Part shown: piece by piece, positions 31,647-43,625 of the stretch | Layout of the letters: every line of letters starts with the position of its first letter | Position numbering within the stretch: position 1 is the first letter of the stretch | Source of the DNA: Gongronella butleri | Taxonomy: Eukaryota > Mucoromycota > Mucoromycetes > Mucorales > Cunninghamellaceae | DNA: 64,000 nucleotides | Direction of reading: 5' to 3' | Assembly: GCA_025201375.1 (NCBI GenBank) | Contig: JAIWZP010000011.1 | Location: 372,001-436,000, forward strand | Position numbers and translations under genes: made by a program | The notes under the pieces: generated by a model | Told to the model about the DNA's origin: nothing | Databases searched by the model: none | The model's input: only the letters and a program-made list of their open reading frames with translations

Positions 31647-33937
31647 TTAGTTACTTTGGCGTCGCTTGGCATCAATCAACGTCATATCAGGGACACCCAA
31701 TTCCGCCTTTTTTGAAAAAAAGCAACAGAAAAAAAAAATAAGCCCATGATTCATGCGTGTTGATTGGCGTCTCCTTTTTTTTTTTGTTTGTATTGCGCGT
31801 ACCTTTGAATCATCGGCTTGATGCGTGTCGTCGTCGTCGGCCTTGCTCCTTGGTTGTTGTCCACACTGGTAAAACCCACATTTCCGCTGAACAAAACAAT
31901 GAAAAGTGTGAGTTGCGCACGCATTTCCTTGTTTTTTTTTCCTCCTTATTTTTCTTTGTTTACCTGGGACCAAGGAGAGGAGCAATGCCAGCAGAACCGA
32001 TGACCACATAATAAGCAATCCACGCGATTGCACCCTTCATCCCGGTTGATCAACACGGAGCAATTGGGGCATGGACGCCTATGAATAAGTAAAAAAAAAA
32101 AAAAAAAAAAGGGGGGGGAGGAGAAATGTCAGTTTTACGCGCCACGAGCTAGCAAACAAAGGGAAAGGGGGGACATTTACGTGTGATCCAATTTCCATTG
32201 CAGCGACGCGCGCTGCTCATCGGTGGTGGCGCGCTGTAGCAGGTTCTTTTTCAGGTTGGACAGACATGACTCGGCGTGCTCCTTTTCGCCGCATTGCAGG
32301 CATACAATCGTGCCGCAATCAGTGCTACATCACAATAATACAAAAGAAAAAAAAAAAAGCGCGTCAGTGCACGTGTGGTGCGAGCATATCACGCGCCATT
32401 TTTCTTTTTTTTTTTTTTTTTTTTACCAAGGTTCCATGGGAAAGTACGAAACGTGGCGGAATTGAGTCTGTTTCCATGCCTCGGGCATCAATTCCATGGC
32501 AACGAGCTGTTTTGAGATATTTGCGGCATTTTCATACACTGTTGGCGCGGCATTGTCCTTGCACAGCTGCGCGAGGGGCGGCACCATGGCTTGGTACATC
32601 TCTTGCACGCGTCCGACGCGGTATGTCGCTTGTTTGTTGTCACACACTTGCTCAAAGAATTGGCGGATCGACAACAACTGGTCGGATGTCGTCAACGAGC
32701 TCAAGGTGGCCAAGGCGCTCGTGATACATGAGAGGCGGCTAAAAAAAAATAAAAAAATGAGAGAAAAAGCGAGTCAGTGTCACCCAACATGAGGCGAATG
32801 TGGGCGCAAGAGCCAGGGGACAGCCCCCCCCCAAAAAAAATATAAAAACCCTCGATTTCGTTCACACACACACGCTCGCAGCAGCAATTGCGAGAGAAAA
32901 AAAAAAAACCAAGAAAAAAAGCTCCAAATGCGCTTTGTTCCGCCCAATTTTCGCTCCCACCCCAGATCTCGCTTCTTTTAACCTTGTTTTTTCGCCTCTT
33001 TTTTTTCCTCGGAGCTGTGTTCTTACTCTTCGCGTGAGACGCCCTGTTGGCGTGGCGATGTGCAAGGCACGATGTTATTGTCGCATGCCGCGCAGCAGCG
33101 CGTAAATGGGCGATACGGCTGATTAAATTCATTGTACTTGTTGACCACTTCTTTTGAAACGTAGCGGCTCCACTCGGATTGTGGAATCACGTCCTGGCAC
33201 ACTTTTGCGAATTGACAGGTTGAGAATTGGGCAAATTTTTTTCTTGATTTTTTTTTTTTTTTTTTACCTGGACACTTGATGCGCGAGATGCCGAGTCCCC
33301 ATGACTGTTGGACGGTCTCCTCGATGTATCTTGCGAAGCAATCCTTGCAGAATTGGTCGCGGCAAGACTCGAGGCAGAGCGAATAGGTCTGTTCGAGGCA
33401 AATGGAGCATCGCTGAAGCCAAAAGTACAGATGATTGCGTTCGTCGTCGAATTGAGGCTGCGGCGGCGGCGACGCTGGGCGTGACGCGGGCTTTGCATTG
33501 GCATTGGTGTTGTTTGCATTATTATTGTTGTTGCCATTTCCCGTGGGGACGAGATTTGTTGTCTGTGTCGAGTGATAATGGCCATGATGCCTGCTGATGA
33601 GGCGATACAGGCGGCCAATGACGAACGACAGGCTGCGAAGAAGGATGGCCGGCATGACCCATGTGGGAGATATCACGTAGAAAAAGGGCAAACAATAGCA
33701 AAACAGCAGATTTGGCACGTTGAACTTGTCGACGATATCGCGCCACTGCTTGCGAGGGGTATCAGGGAAGCAAAAGAACAAGAAGCGAGTCAACCAGTTG
33801 TCGTTTTCGTCGTCTGGCTCATGGCGAGCGGCGTTGTCGTCGTGCTGCTGGTGCCGCTGAGGCTGTAAAGGATGTGCAGGCGGCTGTTGCGGCTGCTGGT
33901 CGTGTGAAAAGGGCGCTTGTTGGGCTATTGAATTCAT
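31647..33937 (-). CDS. RBR (RING-IBR-RING) E3 ubiquitin ligase
   Basis: Seven exons on the minus strand: 33937-33268, 33201-33027, 32738-32427, 32324-32181, 32078-31964, 31886-31803 and 31706-31647, giving 519 residues. RING1 spans about 177-225, starting CSICLEQ. The IBR has CCAACDNNIVPC early and CGTIVCLQCGEKEHAESC late, separated by about 120 residues of mostly helical sequence that ordinary IBRs lack. The Rcat domain begins CPNCSVLINRDEGCNRVDC; C450 in DEGCN sits at the position of the thioester-forming catalytic Cys of the HHARI/Parkin class. CGHRFCWHC and CGFYQC complete it. RBR enzymes take ubiquitin from an E2 onto this Cys before passing it on. A hydrophobic stretch at about 75-112 could be membrane-associated. 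The junctions into exons 2 and 7 use AAG acceptors and are the least certain. Confidence 0.83.
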
Positions 33938-34522
33938 GAACAATCAAAATAAAAAAAAAAGGAGAAGAAGGGAAAGAGAAGGGACAAAAAACAAAAAAAA
34001 AAAAAAGGCACGCCAAAATATAAAAAGAGCGCCTTGCAGACGGGGCAAACAATCAATGATGTCAGGTAAAATGTGGTTCACAGTGAGAGCAAAAAAAAAA
34101 GGCCCACACAGCCCAGCACTCTAAAACCTTGGCAATGGGGGTCTTCAATTGCACCAATGAAAAGCCCGACGGCAATGCACCCTCGCTTTTCTCTTTTTGT
34201 GTGGGAAACTTTTGGAAAAAAAAAAAAAAAAAAAAAGCAGGGGAGCGGCGACTGAGCCGTGAATTTTTTTATTTTTTGCCTTTTGCTCAATTGATATTTT
34301 GTGTGTATAGACGAGCAAGGTTGGGGAAAAAAAAAGGGGGGGGGGAAATATGGTACATGGATAAAAAAAATCCAAAGAATGAGGCGAAAAAAAATATACA
34401 AAAGACCTAATAGCATGCACAAAGAGTAAAGAGTAGAGAGAAGCGGGGGAAGCGGAGGGTGGTTTGAGATGGTTTTGAAAATGGATGGAGGGGAGGGGAG
34501 TGGATTTTTTTTTTTTTTTTTT
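33938..34522. other. intergenic between two minus-strand genes
   Basis: Promoter side of the RBR gene and 3' side of the Con7-type gene. Contains A runs at 34216-34236 and similar; no gene is supported. Confidence 0.45.
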
Positions 34523-35902
34523 TTAGTACAGGGTAGGCTGGGAAGCCAATGGGGCTGCGGTGGTGAAGATTGGCTGGTTGACCATGGTGATGGCGGCGGG
34601 ATTGGTGTTTGAGAGGGTTGAAGTGGAGGGGAATGGCTGGAACAAAGTGGGTGCGCCGGCGGCGGGCATCATTTGCAGCGGATTGGCATTGACCGCGCCG
34701 AGCATATTGCTGGTGGGCATGGGCGGCATGGATGCGAGCAGCGGATTGGCGGCGACCGAGGGCGGGGCCATCATGGCCGCGGCGTTGCTCGTGTTCATCA
34801 ATTGCTGCTGATGTTGATGCTGTTGCTGCTGATGCTCCTTCTCGGCCGCTTTGCGTGCAGCCTCTCGCTCTTTCTTTTGTCGTCGCCACGTCTTGCGCAT
34901 CTCTTTGAATTCAGACGGATGGCGCTTGGGACCCTAATGGAAAGCCAAAAAAAAAAAAAAAAAAACAAAAAAGAACAAAAAAAAAAAAAACGAAAAAAAC
35001 GAAATTACGCGTCAGCAACCCCCTGTTTTGCGTGTCAAACGGCTTCATTCCTCCATTTTTTTTCTTACGTGTTTCTGCATGGTGACGTGGGCATTCAGAT
35101 GGTTGAGTGTGCCATAGGATTTGGTGCATCCTGGCCACGTGCAATGGTATAATCGCTCAATTTCGTCGTACTTTCTGCGGGGTCGCTTGCGCTGGCCAGC
35201 CAGAGGCACAAACGAGAAATTCTTTTCACTGGCGTCCTTTGGGTCCATGGTGGCGGGGAATCCTGGCGGTGGCACGGCCGATGCTTGCGATGCCGCGGTT
35301 GTTGTGTTGGATGGCATGATGTAGGGTGGCACGGCCATGTCCATGGCAGCAGCTGCAGCGGCTGCAGCCGCGGCCGCGGCGGCCATGCCGGGTTCGGTGG
35401 TGGTTGTGTTGAAAACGGGGGCTGCCGACATGGAAGGCGCATTGATGGTCATGTCGGAGGTAGGGATGGTGGATGGCGACCCCGACGTCACGTTCGTAGG
35501 CATCATGGGCACGGTGGGGACCGTGGGCAGCGTGGACAAGATGGGCGCCGTGGTCATGCACGAGACATTTGGCAAAAACATGGCGTTTGCGGGGTCGGCG
35601 AGCATGGCATTGGATACAGCAATGGGATCCGTAGACGCGCTGATGATCATGGACGTGACAGGGTCCATCAGGCCCGCGGCAGCGCCACTGGTGGCCACGT
35701 CGGTGTCAAACGACATCATATCCGTCGATGCAGGTGTGTTTGACGAGCCCGTCGAAAGCATTGGCGAATGAGTCGCTGTCAAAAGCAACGATGTGGGTGG
35801 CGACGACATGTCGCTTCCAGAAATCAGGTGGCTAGGATCCTGCAGTGCCATGGAAGTGGCCATGGACACAGGAAGAGGGACGGGTTGCTCAGGGCTGATC
35901 AT
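34523..35902 (-). CDS. Con7-type C2H2 transcription factor
   Basis: Two exons on the minus strand, 35902-35069 and 34933-34523, giving 414 residues. The single zinc finger YHCTWPGCTKSYGTLNHLNA has ligands C254, C259, H272 and H278, preceded by RPRRKYDEIERLY and followed by GPKRHPSEFKEMRKTWRRQK. This arrangement is the signature of Con7, first known as a regulator of conidium formation and infection-related development in Magnaporthe and conserved in fungi; its role here is unknown. The intron falls directly after the second zinc-binding His, joining QKH to GPKRHP. The N-terminal 240 residues are Ser/Thr/Pro/Met-rich with a 13-Ala run near 175-190. The C-terminus has a basic coiled stretch, a Gln/His run and a hydrophobic-Pro-rich tail. 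Confidence 0.9.
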
Positions 35903-38900
35903 AATTGGCTTCTTTTTTGTCTTTTTTTAGATGGAACGGAAGAGCGATGTGCAAAAGAGGTGTTTGTGTGTGTGTGTGTGTATGAGTGCGCGCCAAAAAA
36001 AAAAAAGGGGGGAATATGTGGGAAATGCGCAATGAATCAAATAAAAAAATGTGGCAATCAAAAAAATAAAAAAATAAAAAAAGACGATAAAGAAAAGGAA
36101 GAAAAAAAAAGGCACCCACACCTTGTTATAAAAACGAGAATTGCGGAGCTTTAAATTACGTCATGGGCGGCCTGCCGTCTGGGGGGAAAAGCTGATTTCT
36201 ACTGCTTCGGTCTTTGATCCTTTTTCAAACTCTGTTGTGATACCCAAACTCAGTTTGTCACCCGTGTCCAATCAACTTTTTACAGGAGATGACTTGGCAC
36301 AAGTGCAGAACGAGCGGGACGATCTTTTTTCTACCTTGTGATAGAAAATACGAGACCGGATTGCCGTGCGAGGGAATATTGGCGCAATTTCCCCCCCCCC
36401 ACCGTTTTTTTATCGGCTGGCGCGCCCCTTGCACAACCACCTAAAATACAAAAAGAAAGCAAGTGTTGATCTTTTTTTTTTGAAAAAAAAGATACAGCTG
36501 TAACAGTCGGCATCTTTTGCATATTTAGCTTCGCACCATCCGGTTGTCTTGGCGACCAGGCGCGGCCACGCCTGCCCCCACTCCCTCTCTTTTGTGCGGG
36601 TCCTTTTTTTTTGTTTTGTGAATGAATATCAGACCTGGCAAATGAGCTGCACGATCAATTCTGCGCGTGGTGCGGTGATGAGCAACATGCCATCACTCAT
36701 CCATTCAATTGGGGCTGTGTCACGCTCTTTTTCTGCGAAACCTTGAATTTTTTCATGACCCCCCACTCTATTGGGGGTGCACTTTTTTTCTAAAAATAAG
36801 TAAAAGGGGGGAGGGGACCCAGATCAGCGTCATTCTGCTTGCTGATCCACATGCTCCCAATGAAAAAAGATCATCTCCCTCATATACACCGTCCCGAGCA
36901 AGGGCCCCTCCCCCCCCCCGAAAGCAATTCATCCTTGCTCGGTCACCCCGAGTCGTCGCAAAAAAAAAAAAAAAGATCGACATTGGTTTCATTTATGTCC
37001 CCGTCCCCCTTTTATCGCTGTTTCTGCGAGCTTCACCATCAACCTGTCACGAATTGAGCAACTCGGATCTCATTTCTAGGAGCACAGACTATTTTTGTCA
37101 AGAATTGCCAAGAAAACGTATTTATGAATGGGGGTTGCGAATCCGTTGTCCGTATAGAGACTTTTTTTTTTTTGCCAAGTTGCCGCATATGTGTGCTCTG
37201 TTTGGCAGCGAGGGCCGATGTTTCATCAATGGAAGGGAGGGATCGCAAAGGGGGCTCGTGGGTGGGCGAAAAAAAAAAGGTCGTGTCACCAGGTGCACTC
37301 CTTGGCTTGCCACTGTCATCAACAAACAATCATCAACAAAAGGGCATCGTCAATGCAAAACGGCAGTCCAATCGTTTGCGCCTATTGGACAGCAATGCAC
37401 GCACGCGCAAGGTGGCGGCACATTGGTTCCATGCTCGTCAAAACTTGATCACTTTTGCCCTATTGTCTCTTGACATTTTTGCACATTGGGTAATTGTCTT
37501 TTTTTTTTTTTTTTACTTCCTATTTTATTTTTCACTCACATACGCCGAAGATTTCCTTGGCTCACACACACTCGTGTTTTTGTGGCCACAAGAAATGCAA
37601 GACGGAAAAGCTTGTTTGGAGGACGAAGAGAAAGGGGGGAATCAAAAAACCAAAAGAGAGTTTTCGTGCGACAAGGACACAACTTTGCCTCATGCGCCGT
37701 CTTTTCGTCTTGTTTTGTCGTTTATGCAGTCATCAAATGAAAAAAAAAAAAAAAATGGGTCCCCATGCAATGAGCGTTTTGAGACAAGGGAGCTCTTGCA
37801 ATTGCCTAATTCAGCGGCTGGCCATGCAGGTGACCCATCCGAGGCGCGCGAATAAAAAAGAGGCGTGAATTGTCCTTTTTTTTTCTCTCGGCTTGTAAGC
37901 CGTGGCAAAACCATTCTCATTGTATGACATGAAACATTCTCATTCTTCCCACCGTGCGCGACGGGGTGTGAGCACGCGCCGCAGTGCTTGGTCAAGAGTG
38001 AAAAGAAGCGACGATGTGCGCGAGTCGGCTGTGTCTGCGTTCTGAATTGCGCAGGGTTGCAGGGGTGGGACAAGGACGACGGCCGTCATCGTCGACATCA
38101 TCGAGCATGGGGCGCGCAGGGGGGAAAGGGGGGAGGGGAACACACGACATGCCGAAAATACGAAATCTTTAAGGTGCACCGCGCCGCGTGTCATCGTAAA
38201 AGTGACAAAAAGAACAAAAAAATGATGATGCAAGGGTCCAATGCCGTTGGAAAATGGATTTTCCAGCCGATCCCTATCGACATGCTTTGCATGAACCATG
38301 GATTACCGATCCGTCACCGCTATTAAACTTTAGAAAATAATTGGGGCTAGGCTTGTTTCGTCATTCCAGGAGCGAAAACGTTGCCAATGTCAACGATCTT
38401 GATAAGGGGGGCCCAAGCGGCTGCTCAACGTTGAAGTAGACAAGGACGTGCGTCGTGATTTTCAACCGCGTCTCGCTTTCTTTTTTTTATGTTTTTACTT
38501 TCCCTTCCCCCCCTACTTTCTCGACGCAAATGACTGAGAATTGATGTGTTCCTGTTGCTTTCATATGCCAACGAGATACCCCCTTTTTTGGTGAGTGGGT
38601 GGGGTGGGTGAAATCCACAAGCTCAGGCGTCAGTGACGTCGGATGTGCAACAAAAAGGATATTCCGCCCTTTGGCCCCCTTTTCCTCCGCACCTGCCTTG
38701 ACAAATTAAAGTTCAAAGTCCACCACTCACTTTCGGATCAACGATGACGTCTTTGGCTTAGCGCCCGGGTCGATCCCCTTGCCTCTCTCTGTCATACCCA
38801 TTCACTTTTTGCCTGCCCGCTCAATATACCCGCGGACTTGATGCACACGATGGCTCCCGAAGATTGGGATTGGAAAGGTGCGCAAAGGACAAGTCTCTGG

Positions 38901-41149
38901 ATCATGCTTGCTTTTGATCATGCTCGTCTTGCCAGACTGTAATGGCTCTGGACTATCTTTTTTTTTAAAAAAAAAAAAAGGAGAAATTGAGAAGCCTTTC
39001 CTCGCTCACATACGAACACAAGACATTCTCGCACTTTCCGTGGTGACCACAACAAGAGACGAGGTATAAACATAGTAACAACATGACGCGTGGCACATTT
39101 GCAAGAAAAATAAAAGGTAACACCAAGTTTTATCACGAAATAAAGTATAAACATGCCACCCCCACCCCTGCGGTCTTGTGAGCGTGGGGAATGGGGGGGG
39201 GGCAAGTAAAGCGAGAACAAGATGAATACGACAAGGGGGAGACAAAACATGAAGGCATGACCTCATCGACATCGTCTGCTTGCCTTTTTTGTGCTCTGCA
39301 TCCTGCAATAGACTCTGTCTAAAACAAGGTTTTAGCCATTGCCGTCATCACGACCACGTGAGCAGGCATCGAGGAGCTGGCTCGATCAGCTGGAGAATGA
39401 ACAAGTGCCACTTTTTGCCCTGACCGCGCGCACGGCGCGTACCAATTCCTTCTGACCCCCCAAAAAAAACACAAACACATCCCAAAGGTGTGGACGCGCG
39501 TGGGCTAGTTTCACGACGCGTGCTCCTGCTGGTGGGAATACCAGGCGAGCTTTTTCTGACTTTTTCATATTTTTCCATTGTTCGTGCCGCTCCCACACAC
39601 GCTTTGAGATTGCCACTTTTTTTGTGTTCCATGCTAATGGTTTTTATTTTTCTTTCCCAATACGCGCCTTCCTTAAGCAGCTTAGTTGGCGTCATTTTTC
39701 CAAAGATCCATCGTCATGTCCAACCTGTTCACATGTGAACCGGCGATCTCCCAGCCACTGGCCTGCCTTTTTGCTCCTCTCCCTGTCCACGTTGGCCTTC
39801 TAGCAACCTCCGACCATCACATTGAGCGCATGTCATGTCATCTGTGACGCATTTCATCACAACGTTCACTTTTTTTTCGTGGTTTTCCACTATTTTGCGC
39901 TTTTTGGTGTGACAAAAGTGTGCATACCCCATGGCCGCTTCTCGGACGCCGCCACCGGTTTCCGACTTGTTGCCACTGATGCAATGTTCACATCAGCCGC
40001 AGGGCCCACAAGGGGGGAAAAAAAGCCTCAGCATAGTCAAATGTGAGCATTCTCATGCAGTATGCCAAGCCGGTGGCCAGTTGGCTCATGACGTGTGCTT
40101 GCTCTCCTGCTGATGTTGCATACAGACAAGGAGCCATGATACCGCGTGGGAAGCTGTTTTATGCATTATCATACATTTCCCAGCCAAGCCCAATAAAAAA
40201 AAAAAACGCGAAAGCGGCCACAGCAGCCAAGATAAGAAGCGCAAATGGCTATAATGTCCGGTTCAGTTTAGCCTGTCCGTCGCACTGCTCCATGGCTCAC
40301 GCTTTCGAACCCAGGCAAAGGAGATCGCCGACTTGTTTACGTGCACAACGAATGTTTCGCACTTTTTTTTTTTTTTTTTTGTCGGTGGCCAAGGCGAGGA
40401 TCGACGTGGCTGCGCAAAAACTCAGAGCCAGATAAACACGGTCACCTGGTTGCGGCTTTAGCGGGCAAACACGCCCACGGTGATCAGGTGTTTCGTTTGC
40501 CTGCGCTTTTTTTTTTTTTTTTTGAGTTGAAAAGACGCGTGAGCCATTTCTCGGATACACCAAAAGCTGCAATGCCATCCATCAACATGTCATGCATCAC
40601 ACGCCCTTTCGCCACATCCTTTCGGCTCGCACCGTGTGCCACACCATCCATGCAAGACGGCCCACCTGGTCCCTTGATCACCCGTACACACATTGTTGCC
40701 ATTTCTGCACGAATTTGTACCGGTTTTACCTGCCTGACAGTCATCTGGCATCGGAAACATACACTGCATCATCGCTCCATGCGCAAAAAAAAAAAAAAAA
40801 TTGAAATGCTAGCCCGCATGATGTCAGATTCTGTTTTCCAAGTGTTTTTTTTTTGCGCCTGTTGTATACGCCACAGGCGCAGCAAGCAGAAAATCTCTCA
40901 GCTTTCTCATCTGCATCCAGCTTCATCATGACCACATACCATACGCAGCCTTTCCCCATTAAGCTGCGATGGAGAAACAACGCATCAGTTGTGCGCAAAA
41001 GCTCATTTTTCGATTTTGATTTGGCAGAAGACATGATTCTGGTTCGGCTCTGCCTGCCTGAGTGCCTGTTGTCCATATTCACAAACTTGAGCTTGCTTCC
41101 GTAAGTGTGAAAAAAAAATCAGCCAGTATCTTAGCAAGTTCTCGAGAAA
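35903..41149. other. gene desert, left part
   Basis: More than 5 kb without a supportable gene. There is a (GT)n run at 35965-35981 and many A/T runs. The longest open frames (36709-37473, 37124-37855) overlap each other in different frames and include homopolymer readings. A short ATG near 38841 opens MAPEDWDWKG before a GTGCGC, but nothing convincing follows. At 40480-40770 a frame on the minus strand and one on the plus strand are both open and look half-protein-like, possibly an old gene remnant. Confidence 0.35.
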
Positions 41150-41925
41150 ATGCACAAAAGCATGATTTTTTCATCCGTTGTTTGGAATTTTGCACACAAA
41201 TACGTAAAGCATTTGATCCGTCCATGTTTTAAACTCAGTGAGCAGAAACTGACGCGTGCTGTCATTTCGATGCCTGAAGCATCGCGCTGCACTGCACAAA
41301 AACTTACACATTCATCTTTTGAGCACCAACGAGTGAGTTTTTCAGACGTTACTGTGTCGGCCTGTTGTGCCTCCAGAAATTTTTTTACTGTACACCCTCC
41401 CTGCCCGCCCATGATAAAATTCGCGTATGATAACGGCACGAACTGCTGCTCAGTGCTTGCGACGAGTCCGCCCGATTTTTTTTGAGCTTGCAAATTCCAA
41501 AAACCTTTCATTTACCTTATTTTGCATTCATCTCGCCAGCTTCTTGGTCAAGCCCACTCAAAAACAGCTGCATCGCGTTCAGCGCAAAATTTGCAACAAA
41601 AAAGCTTAAAACACCAAAAAACGAAAATAGTGCTACGACCACTTGTTAAAAATTCAGGGGTCACTCAGGGGTCACACTTTTCAATCTCAGAAAACACTAA
41701 ATTTGGTAAATTTCGAACTCCGGGTGATCAATGCATCCCAAACAGGTAACTCCGACGATTTGCTATTGGCAGACAAAATGACAGGTCGCTCCAGCGTATG
41801 ATTAGAAAAAAAACCCCAAAGAGTGACGCATGAACGGCGATCGACCGAGAAAATTGCCTACGTTTGGGCAAGATTTTTTTTGCAAAAATTTAAGGTTTGA
41901 CACTTCCAAATTTTAAGGTGCGTAA
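41150..41925 (+). repeat. dispersed repeat R1, copy c
   Basis: The most complete copy. It carries GCCTGTTGTGCCTCCAGAAA, GTCCGCCCGATTTTTTTTGA, TTCAGCGCAAAATTTGCAAC, a locally doubled CAGGGGTCACTCAGGGGTCAC, TTTCGAACTCC, GTGATCAATGCATCCCAAAC, GAGTGACGCATGAACGGCGA and TTTAAGGTTTGACAC in the same order as copies a and b. At about 41768 it has the uninterrupted GGCAGACAAAATG site where copy b carries the hAT-like insertion. Confidence 0.75.
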
Positions 41926-42621
41926 ATTGCATGGATTTTGTGTTGTGTGAAGTGTGTTGTTGTCGAATCTGAGGAGAAAAGGTACTGTAGCCTTGGGAAA
42001 ATACATATGACGCCTTTTAATTACGCATTTTTGCTCAATGTTGTTGACTGTGTTAAAGTACGGCAGCTAACGCGTCGCGACTGACGCGAGGTGGGATGGA
42101 ACTTGAGGTCAGTGGGTGTTGAGCGCATGGCGAAAATAGAGCAGCAAAAATGACTGTTTGTTTTTTTCATTTGAAACAAACGCCAGAGAAATGACGCGAT
42201 GGGCAATCGCGCAGGCGATGGATTGCAAGAAGGGCGTTTCGATACACCTACTGTACTGTACAGTATCATACGACGTATGATATGATGATGGAGCCAACAA
42301 CTCGATGTGACGTGGATTAGCCACAGCCCACAGAGTATGAAAATACCACTATCAGAATGAGCACGACGGTCTGTTGAATATGATACGTACTGTACAGTAA
42401 GTGGTGCCCGTGATAATATGATATCATGGGGATATGATACGTATGAGTTTTAGAAAACTTGAAACCGAGGTACGTATGATATGATACAGTTCTAAAAACG
42501 AAATGGTTTTGCATATTTTTCAATGCGTAAACTCGTGAGGCGTGGTCATTCGCGCGACATCCGTGGTACACGTACGTATTCAATTTATCATATGATACTG
42601 TATGCGCCCTGAGATACAGTA
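41926..42621. other. flank rich in TACTGTA/CATATGAT-type motifs
   Basis: Gene-free. Palindromic TACTGTACAGTA and GATATGATAC-like motifs recur between 42240 and 42620, next to the long inverted-repeat element. Confidence 0.4.
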
Positions 42622-43625
42622 CAGTGCCCGGACAAAAAAAAGTTTCGCTGTGCATAATTCTCTGCAGTGCAAGGTATCAATTAATCGCGTTAATCTCTGC
42701 TGTATTGATCAATAATGGCTCCAGTGATATGAAATTTTGCAGGAACAATGATTTAAAAGTAAAAAAGCAATTCTAAAATTATGAAATGGCTATGCCAAGC
42801 GGGTATTGAAATAGATCAAAAAAGGGATACCTGACGCGTCACGCGACGCGACGCGTACCTACGCGTATACAATGGCCTGTGGAGATGAATTGACGTTATG
42901 AACACCATCTCCAATTTTTTTGCAACGAGTGCAATGATGCCTAATTGTATTTTAAGAATCAATTCCATGTTACATGCATTGCATCGGTGCTGTGATCGAA
43001 TAATGTAAAATTCATCATGTGACACGCGTCACGCGTCAGACGCGTCAAAAGTCGCGATTTCCTTCGTAACATGGTCGTAGTGCTCCTACTGGTCAACCAA
43101 TCGATAACAGTCTATTCTAGTCCTTCAAATTAAATAAGTACAATGGTTTTAAGCCAACTAGGGATTAAAATTAGATAACAGAGATGGCAATTGTTATTCC
43201 AGATGCAACTGACGCGTGAAGCGTGTCACATGATGATTTTACATTATTCGATCACAGCACCGATGCAATGCATGTAACATGGAATTGATTCTTAAAATAC
43301 AATTAGGCATCATTGCACTCGTTGCAAAAAAATTGGAGATGGTGTTCATAACGTCAATTCATCTCCACAGGCCATTGTATACGCGTAGGTACGCGTCGCG
43401 TCGCGTGACGCGTCAGGTATCCCTTTTTTGATCTATTTCAATGCCCGCTTGGCATAGCCATTTCATAATTTTAGAATTGCTTTTTTACTTTTAAATCATT
43501 GTTCCTGCAAAATTTCATATCACTGGAGCCATTATTGATCAATACAGCAGAGATTAACGCGATTAATTGATACCTTGCACTGCAGAGAATTATGCACAGC
43601 GAAACTTTTTTTTGTCCGGGCACTG
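42622..43625. mobile_element. 1,004-bp Tc1/mariner-type element made of long inverted arms
   Basis: The left end CAGTGCCCGGACAAAAAAAA and the right end TTTTTTTGTCCGGGCACTG are inverted copies, each bordered by TA, the target dinucleotide of Tc1/mariner elements. Inversion continues for about 415 bases (about 42622-43040 against about 43209-43625) with only a few mismatches and small indels; for example GAGATGAATTGACGTTATGA near 42879 reappears inverted near 43350. The spacer is only about 170 bp. No transposase frame exists, so it is a non-autonomous, foldback-like element. The near-identity of the arms points to recent origin or gene conversion. Confidence 0.85.

Noticed and set aside
35285..35771. 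Two plus-strand frames opposite the Con7-type gene, one with a poly-Ala stretch
   Set aside because: Shadows of the low-complexity N-terminus of the minus-strand zinc finger gene.
36709..37855. Two long overlapping plus-strand frames in the gene desert
   Set aside because: They overlap in different frames, contain homopolymer readings and match no family.
38700..38800. tRNA candidate around GGGTCGATCCCC
   Set aside because: The B box is imperfect, no A box lies at the right distance and no cloverleaf forms.
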